A stretch of DNA of 9,827 nt from F1-120-MAGs023 sp038228615 (GCA_038228615.1 JBBRPC010000130.1:1-9827), one strand, 5' to 3'; positions 1 through 5,702 are shown, counted from the first letter of the stretch. Numbers and translations: made by a program. Notes: generated by a model from the letters alone, not told the origin.

Positions 1-447
1 GCGATCGCGATGGCGACCACTCATCTCACGCAGAGTCACGATGTCATCATTCCGCAGTTGCTTGCCGACGAAACATTCATTCTCGAGCTGGAATCGGTTG
101 CCAAGACGACAAATGCGCGTTTCATCGAGATCGCCCTCATCACGGAGCGCGACGACACAATCGAGGCATAAGCATCGCGGAGTTCATCGCCAGAGAACCA
201 GCAGCACCGAGACGCACTCGAACTCGTGCAACAGTCGGGCGGCACTCAAGGAGTAGGCGAAATGCACGACAGACTCATGGAGTTCATTGACACTCGCCGA
301 AACCTTCGCAGGGTTCGGGTGATGACTTACGCCGCGAGGCCGGGCTCATCGTTCCTTCGGAGCTTGGAGCTGGAAGCCAAACGAGGTTGTCGCGTCGCGA
401 CGACGTCGTGTCAGCAAGTTCGTCGCGCCGAGTGTCGCTATTCGTGA
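1..447 (+). pseudogene. AAA/P-loop kinase-like protein, C-terminal part, interrupted by an in-frame stop
   Basis: Reading from base 1, the frame gives the C-terminal half of a small P-loop kinase of the actinobacterial 'AAA family ATPase' type. It contains ATTHL, then HDVIIPQLLADETFI, then RFIEIALI, a pattern usual downstream of the P-loop in this family; the N-terminus lies before the window. A TAA at 169-171 stops the frame. The same frame continues without a shift into PENQQHRDALELVQQSGG and GEMHDRLMEFIDTR, which is the expected family tail. One base substitution (TAA to TAC or TTA) would restore the gene. Family resemblance is lost after about base 318, and the frame closes at TGA 445-447, overlapping the stop of the convergent membrane-protein gene. 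The true 3' end is therefore uncertain. A sequencing error at the stop cannot be excluded. Substrate unknown. Confidence 0.62.
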
Positions 448-995
448 ATGTGGGTTGTGTCGTCATCTTCAGGCGCGACCTCCTTGTGGCCCCGAATGCT
501 TTGCCAGGCGACCCATACTGTTGGTGCCAATAGTGCTATCGACGAAAGTTCGCGGAGTAAACCCGTGACGCGGTAGTTGATCGAATAGTCGAGCTGCGAA
601 GCGCTCGCCACACTCACGCCTTGATGGCTGTAGTCACCGACGGACGAAAGGTGGATCGATAGGAAGCTCCACGTAGAGGCAACGGCTAACAGCAATGCGA
701 TGCTGGCGACGACCATCGTGAAGCCGAGCACGCGGCGCGTGATCGTGCGGCGGCCTTCGAGTCGTGTCGCTACCGCGACGGCTCCGACCGCGGCGAGGCA
801 CAAGATGCCGACGAGTGGTGAGCCGGAGGAGGCTTGGATCACGCGGTCGCGAAAGGCAAACCCCGGCGACTCGTGTGCCGATGCCAGCACGATGACAGTG
901 GCGAGCGTCAACGAGGCCGAGATCGTCACCGCACACGCGACGACGAGACAGCGGTGTTCGAATCGGCGCGTAGCTACAACGGGATCGTCCCCCAA
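438..995 (-). CDS. Four-helix membrane protein of unknown function
   Basis: I do not recognise the family. The 185-residue product has four hydrophobic stretches at about residues 21-39, 57-76, 88-111 and 149-167. The tail is acidic and His-rich (EDDDTTHIHE). Residues 112-148, between helices 3 and 4, are polar and probably form an external loop. The only upstream in-frame start is TTG at 995, directly preceded by an in-frame TGA. An ATG at 1003 lies seven bases after a GAAACT hexamer but is out of frame by one base. Dropping one G from the G5 run (C5 at 989-993 on the plus strand) would fuse ATG-ACC-GTT-GGG to GACGATCCC in frame. The start is therefore either TTG 995, or ATG 1003 with a frameshift. 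The stop TAG at 438-440 overlaps the convergent kinase remnant. Confidence 0.6.
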   Translation of the reverse strand: MGDDPVVATRRFEHRCLVVACAVTISASLTLATVIVLASAHESPGFAFRDRVIQASSGSPLVGILCLAAVGAVAVATRLEGRRTITRRVLGFTMVVASIALLLAVASTWSFLSIHLSSVGDYSHQGVSVASASQLDYSINYRVTGLLRELSSIALLAPTVWVAWQSIRGHKEVAPEDDDTTHIHE

Positions 996-1078
996 CGGTC
1001 ATGCTTGCGAGTTTCGCACGCCTGAAGACTCTCTGCACTGCCGCCGCTGCTCAAGGGCGTTCCGTTGGACCAACGCTG

Positions 1079-1111
1079 CGAACGAGGCCACTCAACAAGG
1101 AACCTCGTTCG
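1079..1111. terminator. Hairpin 1 of a tandem pair
   Basis: CGAACGAGG at 1079-1087 is perfectly complementary to CCTCGTTCG at 1103-1111, with a 15-base loop. It lies in the gap between the ankyrin gene stop (1172) and the next minus-strand gene. No U-tract follows on either strand, so it would be a U-less actinobacterial-type terminator, an mRNA-stabilising stem or a protein-binding dyad. Confidence 0.5.
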
Positions 1112-1113
1112 TA

Positions 1114-1139
1114 GAGCACGCGGAATTCGGCGCGTGCTC
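1114..1139. terminator. Hairpin 2 of a tandem pair, downstream of the ankyrin gene
   Basis: GAGCACGCG at 1114-1122 pairs perfectly with CGCGTGCTC at 1131-1139 around an 8-base loop that contains GAATTC. It starts 32 bases past the ankyrin gene stop and only two bases from hairpin 1. The position suits termination of the VOC-ankyrin transcript, but there is no poly-T run. Confidence 0.55.
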
Positions 1140-1171
1140 ACCCGATCCGCGGTGGACTAGCGGCACGAAGC

Positions 1172-1960
1172 TCAATGCTTGTCGAGTAGTTCACGGATCC
1201 CGTTGCTCGTCGCTGCGGCGGTGACGGGCTTGCCGTTCGCGTCTGTGTCGGTTGGGTTCGCGCCGTGTTGCAGAAGCAACGTGATGATTTCGCGTTGGCG
1301 GTCCTTGGCGTCGGCTGTTCCCGAGTTGCTCGCCCCTGTGTTCTGTACTGCCAAGTGCAGCGGCGTCGAGCCTTGCCTGTTACCCAACCGCAGATCCGCA
1401 CCACCGTCAAGCAACGCGGCGACGGCCGAAGTGGCGCGGGTGCGCACTGCACGGTGAAGGGGCGCGACACCGCTCTTGTCGCACACGTCGGGATCGGCGC
1501 CCACCGAGATCAGGTACTCGATAACTGAACGCTGAGCGACGCCGTCGGCATCGAATCCCGCGGCGTTGCCGTCGGCCGCATAATGCAGCGGTTGCGCACC
1601 GCGCCGGTTGCGCGCTCCAACATCGGCACCCTGCGCTACCAGTGACTCGGCCATGGCCCGTTGGAATGCCGCGCCCGCTATGTGCAGCGCGGTGTCGCCG
1701 GCGTATACATGGTGCAGGATCTGTTCAAGAAAGTACGTGTTCGGATCCTGACGAGTCGCTCCGCTACGGACAACCGCTACGGCGAGACCCGGTGCCGCGC
1801 TCAACATCCGCGCGAACTCCACACCATCACGAGACGCGATCACACCAAGAAATCCGAGCAGTTCCCATTCGCCAGGGACCGTCTCGGCGACATCGCTCAC
1901 CCGCCCAGACTGCCGAACCGCGCTCGTGCTCGCCGGAGCAGGACGGTCGATCGGAACCAC
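1172..1960 (-). CDS. Ankyrin-repeat protein
   Basis: The 262-residue product has a helical N-terminal segment (about residues 30-85, WELLGFLGVIASRDGVEFARML) followed by four or five ankyrin repeats from about residue 88 to the end. Typical repeat cores are visible: GDTALHIAGAA, GAQPLHYAAD, GVAPLHRAV, GSTPLHLAV, each followed by a (Q/G)GAD or HGAN turn. No signal peptide or enzyme domain is seen, so it is probably a cytosolic protein-binding scaffold; the partner is unknown. The GTG at 1960 is six bases after the VOC gene stop. GGAGG lies inside the end of that gene, 11 bases before the GTG, so translation is probably coupled. A start some 20 codons further in (VSDVAETVPGEWELLG) is also possible because the first residues are low in complexity. 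Confidence 0.85.
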   Translation of the reverse strand: MVPIDRPAPASTSAVRQSGRVSDVAETVPGEWELLGFLGVIASRDGVEFARMLSAAPGLAVAVVRSGATRQDPNTYFLEQILHHVYAGDTALHIAGAAFQRAMAESLVAQGADVGARNRRGAQPLHYAADGNAAGFDADGVAQRSVIEYLISVGADPDVCDKSGVAPLHRAVRTRATSAVAALLDGGADLRLGNRQGSTPLHLAVQNTGASNSGTADAKDRQREIITLLLQHGANPTDTDANGKPVTAAATSNGIRELLDKH

Positions 1961-1966
1961 GCGCGT

Positions 1967-2413
1967 TCAGTCCTCCGGTGGCCGCGGCTGTTGCAGACGT
2001 GCCAGGTCGCGCGGGCCCATCAGTCCGACCGAATTCCCGTCAGGATCGACGACGACGGCATAACGAGCCCCCATCAGCGCATCGTGGGGCGGCTGCTGGC
2101 CGCCGTAGCCCGCGCCGACCAGATCGGCATACGTCGCGTCGACGGCCTCGGCCGACGAAACGCAAAACCCGAGGACAGGCCCGGTTCGACCAGGCGGCCA
2201 TCCTTGGTTCCACTGCGTTACGAACGCGGAGCTATCGAGGTCGAAGTCAAAGCTGTCCGCCACCGCGCTCGACGCGAAGGTCCGATGATGAGCCGCAAAC
2301 GATTCGATCGTCGGCTCGATCGGGACACCCAGACGCTCGTAGAACTCGATCATCGCCGCCATGTCGCGCACGACGAGATTGATCTGATTGAAAACTGGTC
2401 GCCCTTCATGCAT
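1967..2413 (-). CDS. VOC-superfamily (glyoxalase/bleomycin-resistance-like) protein
   Basis: The 148-residue product fits one VOC fold of two beta-alpha-beta-beta-beta modules. The first module is near the N-terminus (VFNQINLVVRDMAAMIEFYERLGV). The second contains GPVLGFCVSSAEAVDATYADLVGAG and ends with the family signature YAVVVDPDGNSVGLMGP. Members act on small electrophiles or sequester drugs; the substrate cannot be told here. I place the start at ATG 2413 (MHEGRPVFNQ), seven bases after a -10 hexamer, which predicts a leaderless mRNA. The longer start at ATG 2422 would overlap the -10 itself. It is probably co-transcribed with the ankyrin gene. The uridine-kinase-like gene runs divergently from an 85-base gap. 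Confidence 0.87.
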   Translation of the reverse strand: MHEGRPVFNQINLVVRDMAAMIEFYERLGVPIEPTIESFAAHHRTFASSAVADSFDFDLDSSAFVTQWNQGWPPGRTGPVLGFCVSSAEAVDATYADLVGAGYGGQQPPHDALMGARYAVVVDPDGNSVGLMGPRDLARLQQPRPPED

Positions 2414-2420
2414 GGCACGC

Positions 2421-2450
2421 ATTTTGCCCAGTCCGCGAGCGTTATCGCAA
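2421..2450 (-). promoter_or_regulatory. Repeated leaderless promoter, copy A (VOC gene)
   Basis: On the minus strand the -35 TTGCGA (2450-2445) is followed by an 18-bp spacer and the -10 CAAAAT (2426-2421). The ATG starts seven bases later at 2413, where transcription should begin. The 16 bases CTTGCGATAACGCTCG, covering the -35 and part of the spacer, are identical to copy C. Confidence 0.65.
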
Positions 2451-2473
2451 GCGCGAAACGGCGTACCGGGCTC

Positions 2474-2479
2474 TACCCT
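2474..2479 (+). promoter_or_regulatory. Candidate -10 for the uridine-kinase-like gene
   Basis: TACCCT fits the actinobacterial TANNNT -10 pattern and lies 19 bases before the ATG at 2499. No convincing -35 is seen. It would work divergently from copy A. Confidence 0.35.
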
Positions 2480-2498
2480 TCACGGTTGTGATGTCGGT

Positions 2499-3182
2499 AT
2501 GACGATCGAGGCAAGCGTCGAGTTCTCTGTCTCTACGTGGCAACAGCCGCTACCGCCGCTGCCGAGCCCGAGCCGGGCGCGCTTGGTCGACAGTCTTGTC
2601 GAGATGACTGACTCCCTCGGCGATCATCGGCTGCGAATCGCGATCGACGGGCTGACCGCTGCCGGGAAAACGAGCCTGGGTCATGAGCTTGCGCAGGGTC
2701 TCGCACGCCGCGGTCGTTCCGTGTTACGAGCATCACTCGACGACTTCAAGAGGCCGTGGAACGAGCGCCATCTCTACGACCGCATCTCTGGCGAGGGCTA
2801 TTACCGCAACGCCTTCGATCTCGACGCGGCGCGCAAACTTCTTCTAGACCCTTCGGACCCGAACGCCGAAGGCATCGTCTCGTTGTGCAGCATCGATCCG
2901 ATCACCCAGATCGATCACTCGGCAGTCAAAACCACGATGCCTGCAAACGGCGTGCTGGTGGTTGACGGGGTGTTTGCGTTTCGACCCGAGATCAATGGCT
3001 ACTGGGACCTACGAATGTGGGTTGAGATCGACACAGAGCTTTCAGTGCGTCGGGGCACCGAACGCGAATCAAGTGGCTCGCACGCTCGATCGCGCCACGT
3101 GTCGGTTCGTCATATTCTTGCAGCGGCCGGGCCCGATTGCTCGCGGACGGAGCACCGTCAGTCGGCGCGGTCTGCAGCCTGA
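2499..3182 (+). CDS. Uridine kinase-like P-loop protein with a truncated, chimeric C-terminus
   Basis: Residues 1-190 read as a uridine kinase-like P-loop protein. Walker A is DGLTAAGKTS (residues 50-59). SLDDF (79-83) fits the phosphoacceptor-site acid region, with SGEGYYRNAFDLDA after it and VLVVDGVF at 152-159. The family phosphorylates uridine, cytidine or a related nucleoside with ATP or GTP in the cytosol. Resemblance stops at SVRRGTERE (residue 190, base 3068), where homologues usually continue with several dozen more residues. Residues 191-227 are instead translated from the antisense of the neighbouring phosphotransferase gene, so the original 3' end is gone. ATG 2499 gives the best start; upstream in-frame sequence runs into the VOC promoter region and looks non-coding. 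Activity is doubtful. Confidence 0.72.
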   Translation: MTIEASVEFSVSTWQQPLPPLPSPSRARLVDSLVEMTDSLGDHRLRIAIDGLTAAGKTSLGHELAQGLARRGRSVLRASLDDFKRPWNERHLYDRISGEGYYRNAFDLDAARKLLLDPSDPNAEGIVSLCSIDPITQIDHSAVKTTMPANGVLVVDGVFAFRPEINGYWDLRMWVEIDTELSVRRGTERESSGSHARSRHVSVRHILAAAGPDCSRTEHRQSARSAA

Positions 3183-3570
3183 GGATGACGTCGGCTACGT
3201 CCGAAGCGAAGCGGACCGGATCGTCGAGCCGGTCGAACGCCGCACCCTCGCCCGGAACCCAGCGGTGCACCGCCCAGCGACACGGGTAACCAACAGCCGG
3301 CACGCCAACTGCGACCGGCTCAGGCACTGCGACAGGGACGTACGGAGCCAGACGAGGCAACCACATTGCTTCGAACTCAATCTGTCCTGCCGCCCTGTGG
3401 ATTCGGGGGAGCCGTATGACGAGGTCTTCACCCAAGCGCCAAACAGCGTTGTCGGTACCCCACGGTTCAACGATTGCCAACGGTCGATGGGCGAACTCAG
3501 GCATCTGTTCCACAAGGAGTCGACGCACGAGTGCCTCATCGATGGGTAGCTCATCGGCATGCATCCGCAC
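2992..3570 (-). CDS. Aminoglycoside phosphotransferase (APH)-family protein, 3'-truncated
   Basis: The N-terminal lobe is clear: MHADELPIDEALVRRLL, then PWGTDNAVWRLGEDLVIRLPR (ATP-binding beta strands), GQIEFEAMWLPRLAPYVP, YPCRWAVHRWVPGE, and RARPLQEYDEPTRGAIERASHLI. Family resemblance ends at HLI, about base 3067, after some 168 residues of a usual 290-300. The catalytic loop (HGDLxxxN) and the metal-binding aspartate are absent, so it should be inactive as a kinase. The remaining 24 codons are antisense to the uridine-kinase-like gene. The GTG at 3570 lies six bases after CAATCT and gives the leaderless start MRMHADEL. A GTG at 3576 is in frame but would begin exactly at the edge of the -10. 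Confidence 0.72.
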   Translation of the reverse strand: MRMHADELPIDEALVRRLLVEQMPEFAHRPLAIVEPWGTDNAVWRLGEDLVIRLPRIHRAAGQIEFEAMWLPRLAPYVPVAVPEPVAVGVPAVGYPCRWAVHRWVPGEGAAFDRLDDPVRFASDVADVILRLQTAPTDGAPSASNRARPLQEYDEPTRGAIERASHLIRVRCPDALKALCRSQPTFVGPSSH

Positions 3571-3576
3571 GCGCAC

Positions 3577-3605
3577 AGATTGCCTTGATGGAGACTGGTT
3601 TGCAA
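3577..3605 (-). promoter_or_regulatory. Repeated leaderless promoter, copy E (APH-family gene)
   Basis: Minus-strand TTGCAA (3605-3600), a 17-bp spacer and CAATCT (3582-3577); a GTG follows after six bases at 3570. The spacer differs from copies A and C, but the hexamers and spacing are conserved. It still stands in front of the truncated gene. Confidence 0.6.
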
Positions 3606-3711
3606 GCGTTGCGTTGTTTCGTAGCGTTGGGGTATTGATGGACGGGCTCAGGAATGCTCTGTCATCTTCGGATTGACTTCGTTACACAAGCGCTGATCGG
3701 CCAGTCTGGTG

Positions 3712-3727
3712 CGCGTGGGTTCACGCG
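3712..3727. terminator. Small hairpin at the end of the GNAT gene
   Basis: CGCGTG (3712-3717) and CACGCG (3722-3727) form a perfect 6-bp stem with a 4-base loop over the GNAT stop codon. No U-tract follows. The next 100 bases (about 3606-3711) show nothing else recognisable. Confidence 0.3.
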
Positions 3728-4281
3728 GGCGGCGGAGCCGCATCGTCGAGGAGTCGTAGCAACAACACAAGGTCGAGCCATCTCGCGAACTTCGTACCGA
3801 CCTGAGGCATCCGAGCAACCACCTGGAAGCCAAGACGCTCATGGAACGTCACCGATGCCGGGTTCTCGCCGGTCACCGCGGCGACCATTGCGTGCAGTCC
3901 CGCGTTCCTCGCTCGCTCGATCAGGAGTTCCATCAGCAAGCGACCGAAACCCGATCCCCACTGTTCCTCGCGAACATGAATCGTGTTTTCCACAGTCAGC
4001 CGATAGCCGGGCCACTTGCGCGAATCTCGAAACTCGCTGTACGACGCCCATCCAACGACTTGATCATGGAGCACGGCGACCAGCACAGGATGACCAAGAG
4101 CCTGCTGGTCCCTGAGCCACCGAACGCGCTCGTCGACTTCGTGCAGGTCATCTGTCCACTCGATCGCAGAGGTGGCGATGAGCGCGTTTTGAATCTGAGT
4201 GATGGCGTCCATGTCGGTTTCGACGGCATCACGAACGGCGACACCAGACGCACCCTCCAGGGACGCTGCTGAACGCTCCAC
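3721..4281 (-). CDS. GNAT N-acetyltransferase, phosphinothricin-acetyltransferase type
   Basis: This complete 186-residue acetyl-CoA-dependent N-acetyltransferase matches the phosphinothricin (PAT/bar-like) branch. VAVRDAVETDMDAITQIQNALI lies at 14-35, and YRLTVENTIHVREEQWGSGFGRLLMELL at 93-120 carries the acetyl-CoA pyrophosphate loop (Q-W-G-S-G-F-G) and the branch-typical glutamate E98. Next come AAVTGENPASVTFHERLGF (134-152) and the diagnostic tail RMPQVGTKFARWLDLVLL (157-174). The substrate could be phosphinothricin, methionine sulfone or another small amine; the sequence alone does not decide. The GTG at 4281 sits six bases after CAATCT, predicting a leaderless mRNA. The first 13 residues are variable, and no Shine-Dalgarno is needed for this start. 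Confidence 0.88.
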   Translation of the reverse strand: MERSAASLEGASGVAVRDAVETDMDAITQIQNALIATSAIEWTDDLHEVDERVRWLRDQQALGHPVLVAVLHDQVVGWASYSEFRDSRKWPGYRLTVENTIHVREEQWGSGFGRLLMELLIERARNAGLHAMVAAVTGENPASVTFHERLGFQVVARMPQVGTKFARWLDLVLLLRLLDDAAPPPA

Positions 4282-4287
4282 CCGCCT

Positions 4288-4316
4288 AGATTGCCCTGCC
4301 CCAAGCGATATCGCAA
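4288..4316 (-). promoter_or_regulatory. Repeated leaderless promoter, copy B (GNAT gene)
   Basis: Minus-strand TTGCGA (4316-4311), a 17-bp spacer and CAATCT (4293-4288); the GTG follows after six bases. It lies entirely within the 66-base gap to the upstream CPT-like gene, so the GNAT gene has its own promoter. The six bases before the start, AGGCGG, closely match GGGCGG in copy D. Confidence 0.65.
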
Positions 4317-4347
4317 ACGCCGCACGACAGATTCGAGACGACTGATC

Positions 4348-5136
4348 TCAGCGAGGGTCGAGTTCGTTCAGAGTTCGAAGGACCAACCGCGCGATGTCGT
4401 CGGTGGCATCTGTTCCCGTGTCGAACTTGAGGTCATATCGCCAGCCCTCATGTACTCCAACTGACGACTCCGCGAGCCCTCCCCAACGATCTGCCCGATC
4501 GTGCTCGCGTTCCCTGAGCGTTTCCAAATTGCAGTGAAGTCCGATGAACACCATCGGTACACCGGAGAACGCAGTTTCGAACATCGCTTGCGGATGACCG
4601 GCCGCAGCAACACCGACAAGGTTTCCTATGCGAGCCAAAGCCGCCATCCCTTCGAGAAACCCTTGATGCAGCACCTCCGCCTGCTCGCGCCAGATGAGGA
4701 AACCATCATCGACAGCACCGAGCACCGGTTCGTCGAAGACGACCCATGGCGCAATACTGAGACGTCGAATTGCTTGGAGCAACACCGACTTGCCTGCGCC
4801 GGACGGGCCGTTCACAATGACGCCGCGGCCACCCGGAACTCCATCGAATGCCGGAGGCCGCCTATACACCGACAACCAGTCGATCCGTTCTCCGTCGAGC
4901 GAGCCGTAGACCACTCGCCATTCATCGACGACGGTCTGCACCGAAAAATCCACACGATCGAGGTTCACCCCCCACCAGAGAATCGTGGCATCACCGGCGG
5001 CCCGCAGCGGAACAAGACGTTTGGCGATTTCGACAACGGAAGAGCGATCGCTCACGAACTCCTCGACTGGGCCACCGCCGAGAATCAGGCCGATAAGCCG
5101 TGGTTTGCCATCACTGCCCGAACCGGAATCAACCAT
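4348..5136 (-). CDS. Chloramphenicol phosphotransferase-like P-loop kinase with an N-terminal extension
   Basis: The 262-residue product has two parts. Residues about 104-250 match the CPT-like P-loop family: GVIVNGPSGAGKS (Walker A, 105-117), APWVVFDEPVL, MVFIGLHCNLETLREREHDRADRWGGLAESSVGVHEG, then YDLKFDTGTD. The founding member phosphorylates a hydroxyl of chloramphenicol, but most relatives have unknown substrates. Residues 1-100, beginning RLIGLILGGGPVEEFV, include ATILWWGVNLDRVDF and DEWRVVYGS and are not part of the classical enzyme (about 180 residues). I do not recognise this region. ATG 5136 is preceded by GAGG ten bases upstream and an in-frame TGA further up, so a longer start is not possible. 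This is a leadered gene, unlike its neighbours. Confidence 0.75.
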   Translation of the reverse strand: MVDSGSGSDGKPRLIGLILGGGPVEEFVSDRSSVVEIAKRLVPLRAAGDATILWWGVNLDRVDFSVQTVVDEWRVVYGSLDGERIDWLSVYRRPPAFDGVPGGRGVIVNGPSGAGKSVLLQAIRRLSIAPWVVFDEPVLGAVDDGFLIWREQAEVLHQGFLEGMAALARIGNLVGVAAAGHPQAMFETAFSGVPMVFIGLHCNLETLREREHDRADRWGGLAESSVGVHEGWRYDLKFDTGTDATDDIARLVLRTLNELDPR

Positions 5137-5171
5137 CCGCCAACATCCTCACACCGTGATCCGACGAGCGG

Positions 5172-5200
5172 ATAATGCCGCGACTGCGCTCGTGATGCAA
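5172..5200 (-). promoter_or_regulatory. Promoter of the same spacing family, CPT-like gene
   Basis: Minus-strand TTGCAT (5200-5195), a 17-bp spacer and CATTAT (5177-5172). The start codon is 35 bases beyond the -10, leaving a leader of roughly 29 bases with a GAGG ribosome-binding site. It is therefore a leadered relative of the repeated promoters. Confidence 0.5.
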
Positions 5201-5224
5201 GCGGCTGTCAGCAAATCTGATTGG

Positions 5225-5321
5225 TCAGTGATGCTCGACAACGCAGAACTCGTTGCCCTCGGGTCGAGCATCAACGTCCGTTGTCTTCGTAGTCGAAGAC
5301 AATTTCACGGACCGAAGCCAT
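5225..5321 (-). pseudogene. VOC/glyoxalase-family gene reduced to start and tail by an internal deletion
   Basis: ATG 5321 lies six bases after a CAATCT hexamer and opens MASVREIVFDYEDNGR, which resembles the first strand of a VOC domain, then stops at TGA 5271-5273. In a neighbouring frame the bases just downstream encode ARPEGNEFCVVEHH and end at TGA 5225-5227. PEGNEFCV is the characteristic C-terminal strand of glyoxalase-like VOC proteins. The most economical reading is a VOC gene of the usual 115-150 codons that lost its middle near base 5270 and was left out of frame. The tail is the stronger call; the head is short and could belong to another gene. Confidence 0.5.
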
Positions 5322-5327
5322 CCGCCC

Positions 5328-5356
5328 AGATTGCTCGAACTACGAGCACTACGCAA
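5328..5356 (-). promoter_or_regulatory. Repeated leaderless promoter, copy D (VOC remnant)
   Basis: Minus-strand TTGCGT (5356-5351), a 17-bp spacer and CAATCT (5333-5328); an ATG follows after six bases at 5321. The spacer half GCTCG-AGTTCG-GCAATCT is close to copy C. It lies between two gene remnants. Confidence 0.58.
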
Positions 5357-5370
5357 CTCTCGATCGGCTC

Positions 5371-5665
5371 TCACGCGGTCGTATTCGGCAGCGCCAACCG
5401 CCAGGGATGCTCGGGGAACGCGAGCGCAACAGATCGACTCAACCACTCTGCTGCAGCGACGGTCAATGCAGGTCGCGCCACCTTGAAATCGTGTTCGTTC
5501 TTGAGCTCGGTCGATGCTGCGATGTACAGCAACTGGACCTCAGGCGCGACCACTGGAATACCCGACCTCGTATTCACCCGCACCTCATCCAATGAGCGAG
5601 TCACACGAGGATCGCGCCGAAATACCCAGGTGTTCATCGCCAATGGGATCCATTGCCGAAAACAC
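5371..5665 (-). pseudogene. Nucleotidyltransferase-family remnant (C-terminal domain plus a displaced start)
   Basis: From about TTG 5643 the frame reads NTWVFRRDPRVTRSLDEV, GIPVVAPEVQLLYIA, NEHDFKVARPALTVAAAEWL and PEHPWRLAL, ending at TGA 5371-5373. This is the C-terminal domain of the aminoglycoside-nucleotidyltransferase-like proteins that end in 'DEADF...LP.L...R.WL...L....P.HPW'. The N-terminal nucleotidyltransferase core (GGxAxD...D.D) is missing. A GTG at 5665, seven bases after promoter copy C, opens VFSAMDPIGDEH in another frame and may be the original N-terminus. A deletion near 5645 would then have removed about 100 or more codons and shifted the frame. It cannot be catalytic as it stands. 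Confidence 0.6.
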
Positions 5666-5672
5666 GGGCCAA

Positions 5673-5702
5673 AGATTGCCCGAACTTCGAGCGTTATCGC
5701 AA
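5673..5702 (-). promoter_or_regulatory. Repeated leaderless promoter, copy C (nucleotidyltransferase remnant)
   Basis: Minus-strand TTGCGA (5702-5697), an 18-bp spacer and CAATCT (5678-5673); a GTG follows after seven bases at 5665. It shares CTTGCGATAACGCTCG with copy A, more identity than -35/-10 function alone requires. Confidence 0.63.

Noticed and set aside
1661..2491. Long plus-strand open frame of 276 codons
   Set aside because: It is antisense to the well-supported ankyrin and VOC genes, is Arg-rich and shows no domain pattern.
2421..5702. Reading the repeated segments as integron attC recombination sites
   Set aside because: They lack the paired RYYYAAC/GTTRRRY core sites at a suitable distance and are not strongly self-complementary. 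The -35/-10/start spacing explains them better. No integrase gene is in the window.
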